A stretch of DNA of 35,366 nt from Candidatus Dormiibacterota bacterium. GTDB taxonomy: Bacteria; Chloroflexota; Dormibacteria; UBA8260; Bog-877. Both the position numbers and the translations under genes were made by a program. Location: contig PLTL01000047.1 in assembly GCA_003164475.1 (NCBI GenBank), positions 1 to 35,366 on the forward strand, given 5' to 3'. This document shows positions 1 through 7,835 of this stretch, one piece after another. Under the pieces are notes generated by a model, which saw nothing but the letters and a program-made list of their open reading frames with translations, was not told the origin of the DNA and ran no database searches. Numbering within the stretch: the stretch's first letter is position 1; every line of letters begins with the position of its first letter.

Positions 1-54
1 GCCGGCGACCGCGGACGGCCGGTTAGCGGTCCTCTCCCGGCCTGCCGCATCGCA

Positions 55-81
55 GCTCCGCCGAGACGAGCCCGTCGGAGC
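55..81 (-). terminator. weak hairpin downstream of the FG-GAP protein gene
   Basis: A 6-bp inverted repeat (GCTCCG at 55-60, CGGAGC at 76-81) with a 15-base loop lies just past the stop codon of the gene ending at 94. There is no T-tract, so this is only a candidate terminator. Nothing else is recognisable in bases 1-93. Confidence 0.2.
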
Positions 82-93
82 CGCGACGGCGAG

Positions 94-2691
94 CTATGTG
101 ACCGGGTGACGCCCGGCGGCAAGGGAGACGAAGACGTCCTGATCGGGCAGGTAGAGGGTCGTCTGCACTGCGGGGGAGGTGCTCGTCCCGTTAGCCCCGT
201 TGGAGTCCCAGGGGTGGACGCCACCGAAGCCATCGAGCATGTACCCGCTCCTGCAGTCGGAGCCGGTGATGACGATGGAGCTGGCGATGTCCCAGTTGGG
301 CCAGTAGGCGAAGTTGGTCGGGTTCTTCCCGTACTGGCTGCCGAAGCCGTGAATGCCGCCGAACCCGTCGAGGACGTAGCCGCCCCCGCCGCCCGGGCAG
401 ATCGCGACGTCGTTGGCGATGGTCCAGTTTGGCCAGTAGCCGGAGATCTGAGGCACGGCGGGCATCGGCGTGCCGGCCGCGGCGAAGGGATGCAGGCCGC
501 CGAAGCCGTCGAGGACGTAACCGCTATCCGTGCCCGGGATCAGCACCAGCTTGATGGCGATGTCCCAGTTGGGCCAGTAGCCGGTGACCTGAACCGGTGG
601 AGCGTTGCCGAAGGGGTGCACGCCTCCGAAGCCGTCCAGGACGTAGCCGCTCGCGCCCGTGCTGCCGGCGATGACCGCCACGTCATTGGCGATGGTCCAG
701 TTGGGCCAGTAGGGGCCGCCCGTGGCCGCCGGCGCGCCGCCCACCTGGTGCAGACCGCCGAAGCCGTCCATGACCTGGCCGTACGTCGGGTTCCACGGGT
801 CGACGGCCACCGCCTTGGCGATCTGCCACTCCGGCCACATCGGGCCACCAGAGATGAGCGGGGAGGAGACGGGCCCCAGCTGACCGTAGGCGCTCAGGCT
901 GTACAGGCCTCCGAACGGGAGGGACGTGGAGGAGCCGGCACCGGACGGGATGGTGGTCGTGGCCTGCTGGACCTTGGTCAGGTCCGCCGAGCCCAGCTGG
1001 TTGTGGGCGTCGATGAAGAACGAGTAGGTATCCCCTGGGAGTCCGGTGAAGGTGGTCGAGGTGGCAGAGGTGGTGGTGTACAGGTCCCACCCCAGGGAGG
1101 CCTGGTACACCCAGACGTCATAGCCGGTGGCCGCAACGTTCCCCTCGGTGCCCCACGAGAGCGTGAAGTTCGTGTGCGTCACCGGGGAACCGCCGTTGAC
1201 CGTGGGCACCGTGGCGATCGGGACCACGCCGCCGGAGTGCTGATTGTTGCCGTGGAAGGTTGGCCAGGAGTTGATCGGGATGCTGTTGGTGGAGGTGCCC
1301 GGGACCGCGAACGCGCTGATGGCGTACGCGCTGCCCACCTCGTAGGTGTCGATCATGAAGAGCTGACCGGTGCCGAGATCGGCGATCGTCGGAGTCGCGA
1401 AGGCCACTCCGATCCCGCCCTCAGCACTGATGTTGGCCTGGTCGACGATGCTCCCCGAGGCGCTCCAGCCGTAGATGTAGGTGTTGGCTGGGGTCCAGAC
1501 GCCGTTGGCGCCGCCGCTGACCGGGGCGATGGCGGGGCTGCCGAGGTTGGTTATGGCGTTGGGCGCGCTGCCACTCCACAGCAGGTTGCCGCTCGATCCC
1601 CAGACGTAGACGTCCGAGTTCTCGTCCTGCTCGGCGATGTCGAGAGCGTTGCCGCCGTTGAGGCTGCCGATCGCTGGCGATCCGAAGTCGTCGCCCGCGG
1701 TGGACAGCGTGTCCAGGGTGCCGCCGGGCGCGGTCAGGATGTGGAGGTACGCGCCACGGTTGGCCGGTCCCAGGGTCTGGCTGTAGAAGTGGCCGGTCCC
1801 GGTCACGATCTCCGTCGCCCCGTCGCCGGTGAGGTCACCGGCGGCCGGCGAGGACCAGGTCACCTCGTCCTGGGTCACGGGCCAGACGTTCTCGTGCTCG
1901 CAGCCGGAGAGGGTCGCATCAGGGGTGGGACAGCCGGTGGGAGGGATGGCGTACCACGCCGCGGTTCCCGACTCGTTGGGGAGGGAGTCGCCACCCGCGA
2001 TGATCCAGAGCAGCCCGTTGTTGTCGAGATCAATGAGCGTCGGCGTCTGCACCGCGGTGTCCCAGAGGGCGACGGGGAAACCGGGCAGGAGCTGGCCCTC
2101 GGAGTTCCAGGCGTACAGGAAGTGGTCGAGGCTCGAGGCCACCACGTCCTCCTCGCCGTTTCCAAACAGGTCGCCGACCGCGACGCCGCCGAGGAAGCCG
2201 GGACTGAAGGCGCCGCCCGACTCCTGATAGCCGTAGCCCGCGAAGACCGGCCAGCCGGGGACGCTGGACCCGTCCCCGTTCCACGCGTAGACATACCCGT
2301 TCTGCGAGGTGACCAGGACCTCGAGCCGGCCGTTGCCGTCGAGATCGGCGAGTGTCGGAGTGGTGTCGACCGCGTCACCCACGTTCTTGGGCCAGCCCGG
2401 CATGACCTGCCCGCTGGAGTTGAAGACGTACACGCTGCCGTTGGGGAATGCCGCGGCGACTTCCCGCTGGCCATTGCCGAAGAGGTCGCCCACGGCGGCC
2501 CCGGCAAATGGCTGCGGTCCCCAGTACGGGCTGTGCGCGGTGGTGGCGCCGGTGCTGAAGCTCCAGCTCGGCTGGAGCGTGACCGGCCCGCTGGCCGTGG
2601 CGCCCACGGAACTGGCGCCGGCCATCCCCAGGATCGGGAAGATGGCCGCGACGGCGACGATCTGTCGGCGGGAGAGGTGAGAATGAAGCAT
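94..2691 (-). CDS. exported FG-GAP propeller / Fn3 protein with six-repeat C-terminal module
   Basis: An 865-residue exported protein. Residues 1 to about 33 form a signal peptide (basic start, hydrophobic core, Ala-rich end). Residues ~45-490 carry FG-GAP/VCBS-type repeats with calcium-loop-like motifs such as DLFGNG (69-74), DLDGNG (116-121) and later DLTGDG; this family folds as a beta-propeller and is usually adhesive or ligand-binding. Residues ~495-590 resemble a fibronectin type III domain. From ~595 to the end are six units of the shared DGFGG/YWPNW module. No catalytic motif is visible. The gene is divergent from the PAP2 gene and has no clear Shine-Dalgarno sequence before its ATG. 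A role as a surface-attached binding protein is inferred. Confidence 0.88.
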   Translation of the reverse strand: MLHSHLSRRQIVAVAAIFPILGMAGASSVGATASGPVTLQPSWSFSTGATTAHSPYWGPQPFAGAAVGDLFGNGQREVAAAFPNGSVYVFNSSGQVMPGWPKNVGDAVDTTPTLADLDGNGRLEVLVTSQNGYVYAWNGDGSSVPGWPVFAGYGYQESGGAFSPGFLGGVAVGDLFGNGEEDVVASSLDHFLYAWNSEGQLLPGFPVALWDTAVQTPTLIDLDNNGLLWIIAGGDSLPNESGTAAWYAIPPTGCPTPDATLSGCEHENVWPVTQDEVTWSSPAAGDLTGDGATEIVTGTGHFYSQTLGPANRGAYLHILTAPGGTLDTLSTAGDDFGSPAIGSLNGGNALDIAEQDENSDVYVWGSSGNLLWSGSAPNAITNLGSPAIAPVSGGANGVWTPANTYIYGWSASGSIVDQANISAEGGIGVAFATPTIADLGTGQLFMIDTYEVGSAYAISAFAVPGTSTNSIPINSWPTFHGNNQHSGGVVPIATVPTVNGGSPVTHTNFTLSWGTEGNVAATGYDVWVYQASLGWDLYTTTSATSTTFTGLPGDTYSFFIDAHNQLGSADLTKVQQATTTIPSGAGSSTSLPFGGLYSLSAYGQLGPVSSPLISGGPMWPEWQIAKAVAVDPWNPTYGQVMDGFGGLHQVGGAPAATGGPYWPNWTIANDVAVIAGSTGASGYVLDGFGGVHPFGNAPPVQVTGYWPNWDIAIKLVLIPGTDSGYVLDGFGGLHPFAAAGTPMPAVPQISGYWPNWTIANDVAICPGGGGGYVLDGFGGIHGFGSQYGKNPTNFAYWPNWDIASSIVITGSDCRSGYMLDGFGGVHPWDSNGANGTSTSPAVQTTLYLPDQDVFVSLAAGRHPVT
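97..912 (-). repeat. six-unit DGFGG/YWPNW module, copy 1
   Basis: This stretch encodes six tandem units of roughly 40-50 residues. The core pattern is G-[YQ]-[VM]-[LM]-D-G-F-G-G-[VLI]-H followed by YWPNW[DT]IA. The first unit is degenerate (SAYGQLG, MWPEWQIA). The last replaces the tryptophan motif with LYLPDQDVF. The four middle DIA/TIA units alternate TIA, DIA, TIA, DIA. The repeat is visible in both DNA and protein. Confidence 0.9.
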
Positions 2692-2770
2692 CGTAGGAGT
2701 AGGGTGCCGACTACCGCCGCAAGCGGGACCGCAGAGGGGTGCCCTGTTACACCTTCGTCATCCGCCCATC

Positions 2771-2774
2771 GGAG
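2771..2774 (+). promoter_or_regulatory. ribosome binding site deciding the PAP2 start
   Basis: GGAG (within GGAGAAG) lies six bases before the GTG at 2781. It favours that start over the in-frame GTG at 2739, which has no comparable site and adds a non-conserved leader. Confidence 0.55.
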
Positions 2775-2780
2775 AAGCGT

Positions 2781-3431
2781 GTGAGCGATGGAACCCTGGC
2801 GAGCGCTCGCGACCGGAGGCATCCGACGCCGCTGTTGCAACGGATTCATGGGCTGGACAGCGCGGTCGAGGCCTGGGTGGCGGGCCGCCGCAGCGGGCCG
2901 CTCGACGCCACGGCCCATCTCCTCTCCTCGGCGGCCGATCGGAGCAAGCTCTGGGCCGCCATCGCCCTGGTGAGGGCCCTGACCGATCGCGAAACAGGGC
3001 GTCAGGCCGGGGCACGAGCCCTCGTCACCGTGGCCATCCAGTCCGCGCTGGTCGAGGGACTGGTCAAGCGGGCCACACGGCGTGACCGGCCCGGCAGCGA
3101 CGTTCCCCTCAGGTTCCGCGCCCGGCGACCGCCGAGCACCTCCTTCCCCTCCGGGCACGCCGCCTCGGCGGCGGCGGCCGCAGTCCTTCTCGCCGACGGG
3201 AGGCCGGGCTGGCGAGCACCCCTCGCGGTCCTGGCCGTAGGGGTCGCCTGGTCCCGGGTCCAGACCGGGCTCCACCACCTGAGCGACATCCTGGCCGGTC
3301 TGGCGCTCGGGGCCGCGGTCGGGCTGCTGGTCCGCCGGCTCTTGCCCCTGCCGGGCTCGACGGAGCGAGTCGCAGGGCCCCAGGCTCCCGCCGCCGGTGC
3401 GGGAGCTCCCGAGGATCTCCGCGTACACTGA
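2781..3431 (+). CDS. PAP2-superfamily lipid phosphatase
   Basis: A 216-residue membrane phosphatase of the PAP2 (type 2 phosphatidic acid phosphatase) superfamily. All three signature motifs are present: K96-x6-R103-P104, PSGH at 123-126, and S158-R159-x5-H165-x3-D169. H126 and H165 are the expected catalytic residues and act at the outer membrane face in known members. Hydrophobic stretches flank the motifs. The next gene, eight bases downstream, is a DPPR-synthase-like UbiA protein. The same pairing occurs in mycobacteria (Rv3807c-Rv3806c), where the phosphatase is assigned to dephosphorylating decaprenyl-phosphoryl-phosphoribose. That assignment here is inference; an undecaprenyl-pyrophosphate phosphatase role is the main alternative. 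Confidence 0.88.
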   Translation: MSDGTLASARDRRHPTPLLQRIHGLDSAVEAWVAGRRSGPLDATAHLLSSAADRSKLWAAIALVRALTDRETGRQAGARALVTVAIQSALVEGLVKRATRRDRPGSDVPLRFRARRPPSTSFPSGHAASAAAAAVLLADGRPGWRAPLAVLAVGVAWSRVQTGLHHLSDILAGLALGAAVGLLVRRLLPLPGSTERVAGPQAPAAGAGAPEDLRVH

Positions 3432-3439
3432 TCGATCCT

Positions 3440-4408
3440 ATGAGCGCGACCACCGGCGGCAGGCTGGTCGATGAGGGGGCGGCGGTCAGCGAGCTGGTCG
3501 GCCGGCCTGAGGCGGCCGGCAAGGGAGGCCTCCCGGGACTGGCCCTCGACCTCATCCGCACCGCCCGGCCCCGACAATGGGTTAAGAACGGCTTCGTCCT
3601 GCTTCCGGCCGTCTTCGGCGGAGCCTTCGGTATCGCCGCGCTCGGCCGGACGGCGCTGGCCACCGCCGCCTTCTGCCTGGCTTCCAGTGGCCTGTACTTC
3701 ATCAACGACATCGCCGACCGGGACGCGGACCGGCTCCACGAGCGCAAGCGTCATCGCCCCATCGCGGCCGGGAGGTTGGGCGTCGGCACCGCCGTGACCG
3801 CCGCGGTGGTGCTCATGGTTGCAAGCCTGCTCCTCGGCCTCGCCGCATCCCTCGAGGCGGACGGCCTGCTCGCCGCCTACGTCGTCTCCACGCTCGCCTA
3901 CTCGGCGTGGCTCAAACACGTCGCGATCCTGGACGTCATCGTCATCGCTGCGGGATTTGTCCTGCGGGTCGGTGCCGGCGCCGCCGCGGCCACGGTGGTC
4001 CCCAGTGAATGGCTCCTCCTCTGCAGCCTCTTCCTCGCCCTCTTCCTCGGTTTCGGCAAGCGGTACAACGAGCTGGTGCTGCTCGGAGAGGATGCCCAGT
4101 CCCACCGGCCGGTCCTCGGCGAGTACACCGCCGCATCCCTGCATCAGTTCCTCAACGCCTCGATGCTCGGGGCGCTCTTCTCGTACTGCCTCTGGGTGTT
4201 CATCTCCACCCAGGGGCAGGAGCATCACGGGCTGGTGCTCACCATCCCCTTTGCCGTCTACGGGATCTTCCGCTACACCCTGCTGATGGAGACCCGTCGG
4301 GAGGGTGGCCAGCCCGAGGAGGTGGTGCTCCGGGACCGGCCCACCCAGCTGGCCGCACTGCTCTGGGTCGCCGTCGCGCTGCTGGCGATCTACGGCCCGA
4401 GGCTCTGA
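3440..4408 (+). CDS. UbiA-family decaprenyl-phosphate phosphoribosyltransferase (DPPR synthase)
   Basis: A 322-residue polytopic UbiA-superfamily prenyltransferase. The Asp motif NDxxDxxxD is intact (N89, D90, D93, D97). It is followed by the stretch D-R-L-H-x-x-K-R-x-R-P-I-A-A-G that is typical of the DPPR synthase branch (mycobacterial Rv3806c/UbiA). Other branch features are RPRQWVKN at 43-50, GKRYNEL in mid-protein and the late LRDRPTQL. The family transfers phosphoribose from PRPP to polyprenyl phosphate, the first committed step to the arabinofuranose donor. The PAP2 gene just upstream fits the next step. No DprE1/DprE2 epimerase is visible in this window. The 3' end overlaps the convergent GT4 gene by 19 bases. 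Confidence 0.87.
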   Translation: MSATTGGRLVDEGAAVSELVGRPEAAGKGGLPGLALDLIRTARPRQWVKNGFVLLPAVFGGAFGIAALGRTALATAAFCLASSGLYFINDIADRDADRLHERKRHRPIAAGRLGVGTAVTAAVVLMVASLLLGLAASLEADGLLAAYVVSTLAYSAWLKHVAILDVIVIAAGFVLRVGAGAAAATVVPSEWLLLCSLFLALFLGFGKRYNELVLLGEDAQSHRPVLGEYTAASLHQFLNASMLGALFSYCLWVFISTQGQEHHGLVLTIPFAVYGIFRYTLLMETRREGGQPEEVVLRDRPTQLAALLWVAVALLAIYGPRL

Positions 4409-5544
4409 GCGCCCGGAGCGTGCACGCCTGCGACATCGCGCAGCAGGGCCGCGTGTCTCTCGACGACTGAATCCACCGACCACAGCTCCCGGGCCCGCGC
4501 CGCGGCCCGGACACGATCGGCCGGACCCGGCAGTGGTTCGGAGAGAAACTCCGCGATGGCGCCCGCATCCCGGGGTGGGACCAGCCGTCCGAGATGGACC
4601 TCCGTGAGCGGCACGCGGACCCCGGGCAGGTCGCTGGCGAGCGCCGGCACGCCGAGCATCAGGGCCTCCGCCTGCACGATGCCAAAGGCCTCCAGCGGGT
4701 TGATGGAGGGGAGCGCCAGGACGTCGATCGAGGCGTAGAAGTCCGCCACCTGGGAGTCGGAAAGGAACCCGAGGAGCCGGATGCGGGGATCCCCTGCGGC
4801 GCGCCGCCGGACGCTCTCGATGACCGAACCCCCCGCCACGGCTGCGAAGTCGCCGGCGAGCAGGAGGCGCGCGTCCGGGTCGGAGAGCTGTCGGAAGCCG
4901 TCGACCAGGTACTCGATCCCCTTCTCCTCGACGAGCCGGCCCAGGAAGCCCACGTGCAGGCTACCGGTCGACCGGTAGGTGGGCATGCCCCCGGAGCGGT
5001 CGCGGCAGGGCGGCGGGATCGCTCGCAGCCGGGGCAGCAGGGCAGCGGCCAGGCGCGACGCCTGGGCGTAGTCGGCGCTGGTGGCGACGACGGCGTGGCT
5101 CCGGTGCAGGGCGAGCCGCGACGAGAGGTCGAGCGCAGCGGTCTGGGACCGGTTGGCGAGGCCTGCCGGGAGGGTGACGTCGCAGTGGTACATGGAGACG
5201 ATCGGGGTGCGCCGGACCACGGCGGCGATGAGCCCGGCCTCCAGCAGGGGGAGGTGGAGGAGCAGGGCCTGGCTCCGGGCGGCGACCCGGGCGACGGTGG
5301 GCACGAACGAGGGGCTGACCGCCCCCTTGCCGATGCGGGCGATGACCGGGGTGCGGACCACGTCCACACCGCGCAGCGTCTCCCGGGCGGGGAGCTTCGG
5401 GTCGTGGCGGGCGGCGACCACCGTCACCCGCCAGCCGCGCGCCGCCAGGCCCTCGGCGATCACCCGGGCGGTCTCGGTCAGGCCGCTGACGTAAGGGACG
5501 TAGTAGGTCAGCGCCACCGCCAGGTCCCGGCGCCGGTCAGCCAC
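4390..5544 (-). CDS. GT4-family glycosyltransferase
   Basis: A 384-residue GT-B glycosyltransferase of family GT4. The N-terminal domain begins with a YYVPYVSGLTE glycine-loop region typical of GT4 acceptor domains. The C-terminal donor domain contains GFLGRLVEEKG and a canonical E-x7-E (E285, E293; LEAFGIVQAEAL) that binds the nucleotide sugar. I start at GTG 5544, which overlaps the upstream membrane-protein gene by eight bases and puts the conserved region close to the N-terminus. A GTG at 5586 would add 14 unconserved residues. Overlap implies co-translation with the membrane protein. The donor sugar cannot be read from sequence; GDP-mannose and UDP-sugars are the usual donors. Confidence 0.85.
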   Translation of the reverse strand: MADRRRDLAVALTYYVPYVSGLTETARVIAEGLAARGWRVTVVAARHDPKLPARETLRGVDVVRTPVIARIGKGAVSPSFVPTVARVAARSQALLLHLPLLEAGLIAAVVRRTPIVSMYHCDVTLPAGLANRSQTAALDLSSRLALHRSHAVVATSADYAQASRLAAALLPRLRAIPPPCRDRSGGMPTYRSTGSLHVGFLGRLVEEKGIEYLVDGFRQLSDPDARLLLAGDFAAVAGGSVIESVRRRAAGDPRIRLLGFLSDSQVADFYASIDVLALPSINPLEAFGIVQAEALMLGVPALASDLPGVRVPLTEVHLGRLVPPRDAGAIAEFLSEPLPGPADRVRAAARARELWSVDSVVERHAALLRDVAGVHAPGAQSLGP

Positions 5545-7726
5545 CTCTGACGCCCAGGAGCCGGATCGAGAGGAGACTCGGGTCACCCGGAGCCGGGGAG
5601 GCCGCTGGACGGAGGTTGTCCAGCTGCACGAGGGAGACGGGAGCCGGGTCCGAGAAGGCGATCGAGGTGGGCGACGTCCCGATCACAACCGGCCCGGAGA
5701 GGGGGGCCGGGAGCTCCTGGAAGGAGGAGGAAGCCCCGGTCTCGATCGACACGGTCACCGGCTCCGGCGCCACCTGAGGGAGTGCCTCGACGGTAAGGGT
5801 CACCTGGGTGACACTCGGGCTGTGCACGACCAGCACCTCACCGTCGTTCAGCTGCCATTGCGACGGTCCGGTCGGGTCGGTCTCGGGGCGGAGGTAGTTG
5901 ACGGCCCCGAGGGCGATGACCGCGCTGCCCCTGCTGAGGTCCAGGAACCTGAAGCGCGAGTCGCTCCCGACGACGACGCCGGGCGCGGCGCTGACGAAGT
6001 CCTGGTCGTCCACGACCACGTAGCGGCGGTACGTCCCGTCGTCGAACTGGAGGGGGGCCACCCCGCCGTAGTCCTGATACACGAACGGGTAGTGCACGGC
6101 GGTCAGGTCCCTGGTTGCGTACATCAGCCAGAGCTGGTCGAAGTGATCGTTGCTGATGACCATCGCTCCGTTGCCGGTCGGGCCGGCGACGCTCTCGATC
6201 CAGCCGGCCGCCTGCTGGAAAGCGGCGTCGACCTGGCGTTGGGGGTCGGCGGCGGCCACCCACCCGTCCGTGGTGTGGACGTTGACGTACACGAAGGCGG
6301 CCGTCGCGCCGGCGAGGCCCACCATGGCGATGTAGGCGATCTCGCGCCAGCGGGCGAGCAGAACCTGAAGGAGCGACGTCCAGCCGATGGCGCTGAAGAG
6401 GAGGACGAGCGCGAGGCTGATCTCGATCGCCCGGTCCTGCCCGTATGGGAAGTAGCGGACCGTGCTGAGCAGGATCACCGTCAGGGCGATCGAGGCCGTG
6501 ACACAGGCGATCAGCCGGCGGGCGGGGGAGATGGCCATCGCCGCCACCAGACCGAGCGCGATCATGCCCGCGAGGGGCAGCGCGTACAGGCTCCCCTGGG
6601 GGGTCCCCACCCCCCGGGTGCCGGTGAAGTGCGCCAGAACGGTGAGCGCCGGGCCGAGGAATGCCGAGGGCTGGGTGCTGCTGGCGCCGGCGGTGTTGAG
6701 CACCAGCGACCTCACCGCGTCGTACCAGACGAAGGGCGCGATGACTGCCGCCACGATGGTGAGGAAGACCGCCGCCCGCAGCGGAGCGAGCAGGGTCCTG
6801 GGGCTCCTGACCAGGACAAAGGCGACCATCCCCAGGCCGATCACGGGCAGGTACTCGGCATAGCTGCCGGCCAGGGCCGCAACCGCGCCCGCCGCCAGCC
6901 AGAGTGGAGGCCGTTGCTCCGGCGCGGACGTCCGGCCACGGTCGACGTAGGCGGCGAAGAGCGTCAGTGCGATCGGCACGGTGGCGATGCCGAGCATCCC
7001 GGCCGAGTTCGCGTTGAAGACCTCGAACGCGAGCACCCCTGACATGGAGGCGACGAAGCCACCCGCTAGCCCGATCTCTCGCCGGAGCCCGAGCGTGGCG
7101 GCCGCGGCAGCGCAGGCTCCGGGCAGCAGGGCGAGCCAGAGCGCGGAGACGGTGTACCAGGTCTGCTCCGGGTTGGTGTGGTCGGCGTCGGCGATCGCCG
7201 CCTGGTCCAGCTCCTCGCCGACGCGCAGGCCGGTGGTGAGGTGGATGCGGGTGTAGCCCCAGACCGGGGCCGCGTCGGCGGGGGACGGGACGTCGGTCGC
7301 CGGGTGCTGCAGCAGCCAGTCGCTGACGGTGATGAAGCTGTACGCGTCGTCGCCGCTGGTGGGCGCCACCAGGGTGGCGCCGTAGGCCTCGGCCGGCCGG
7401 AGGACGAGGAGGAAGGGGATGGCTCCCAGGACGAGGGCCACCCCCAGCCAGCGCGCATCCAGCAGCGGCCGCCACCAGCGCCGCACCCGCCACGTCCTCA
7501 CCGCGAGGGCGATCGCCGCCACCCCGGCGAGGATCGGAAGTCCCACCTGGACACCGACCACGATCGTGGTGGCGTGAAGCCCGACCACCAGGGCCATCGC
7601 CCCCACCGCGGGTAGCCCGGGGAGGAGCCGCCGCTGCCAGGCCTCGGGGAGCCAGGCGAGGATGGCGACGCCACTGGCGCCGAGGAGCACCAGGGCCACG
7701 ACGGCGACTTCGAGGAGGCTCAGCAT
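5537..7726 (-). CDS. large polytopic membrane protein, GT-C-like candidate (paralogue A)
   Basis: A 729-residue membrane protein with many hydrophobic helices over roughly residues 1-490 and a soluble C-terminal region of about 240 residues. It is clearly paralogous to the 734-residue protein at 18099-20303. Shared landmarks are an Asp-rich early loop (SGDDAYSF; GGTDSFAY in the paralogue), VGEELDQAA / MGEELDQAA, AISPARR, RYFPYGQ and the tail motif FLDLSRGSAVIALG. An acidic first extracytoplasmic loop followed by many helices suggests a GT-C lipid-sugar-dependent transferase, but I recognise no definitive family motif. The start at ATG 7726 gives nearly the same length as the paralogue; an upstream start at 7819 would put a charged leader before the first helix. 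Confidence 0.8.
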   Translation of the reverse strand: MLSLLEVAVVALVLLGASGVAILAWLPEAWQRRLLPGLPAVGAMALVVGLHATTIVVGVQVGLPILAGVAAIALAVRTWRVRRWWRPLLDARWLGVALVLGAIPFLLVLRPAEAYGATLVAPTSGDDAYSFITVSDWLLQHPATDVPSPADAAPVWGYTRIHLTTGLRVGEELDQAAIADADHTNPEQTWYTVSALWLALLPGACAAAAATLGLRREIGLAGGFVASMSGVLAFEVFNANSAGMLGIATVPIALTLFAAYVDRGRTSAPEQRPPLWLAAGAVAALAGSYAEYLPVIGLGMVAFVLVRSPRTLLAPLRAAVFLTIVAAVIAPFVWYDAVRSLVLNTAGASSTQPSAFLGPALTVLAHFTGTRGVGTPQGSLYALPLAGMIALGLVAAMAISPARRLIACVTASIALTVILLSTVRYFPYGQDRAIEISLALVLLFSAIGWTSLLQVLLARWREIAYIAMVGLAGATAAFVYVNVHTTDGWVAAADPQRQVDAAFQQAAGWIESVAGPTGNGAMVISNDHFDQLWLMYATRDLTAVHYPFVYQDYGGVAPLQFDDGTYRRYVVVDDQDFVSAAPGVVVGSDSRFRFLDLSRGSAVIALGAVNYLRPETDPTGPSQWQLNDGEVLVVHSPSVTQVTLTVEALPQVAPEPVTVSIETGASSSFQELPAPLSGPVVIGTSPTSIAFSDPAPVSLVQLDNLRPAASPAPGDPSLLSIRLLGVRGG

Positions 7727-7808
7727 GGGCTGGGAATGGGCAAACCGGCCCCATGGTAATGAAGCGGCACGCCGCTCCTCGGCTCGACCCGGTGGGCGAT
7801 CGCCTCCT

Positions 7809-7835
7809 CCCTTCCGCACACGCCGCGTGGAAGGG
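7809..7835 (-). terminator. hairpin directly after the PQQ-propeller gene
   Basis: A perfect 7-bp inverted repeat (CCCTTCC at 7809-7815, GGAAGGG at 7829-7835) with a 13-base loop immediately follows the stop codon of the gene ending at 7836. The loop can pair further internally. There is no T-tract. It lies in the 109-base gap before the next gene on the same strand. Confidence 0.45.

Noticed and set aside
106..2784. Long plus-strand open frame (892 codons) opposite the FG-GAP protein
   Set aside because: It is antisense to a gene with a signal peptide and recognised domains. Its own translation is low-complexity Gly/Val/Arg/Asp sequence with no domain. High-GC codon use keeps such frames open.
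3002..4483. Minus-strand open frame opposite the PAP2 and UbiA genes
   Set aside because: It spans two well-supported genes, and its translation is charged low-complexity sequence.
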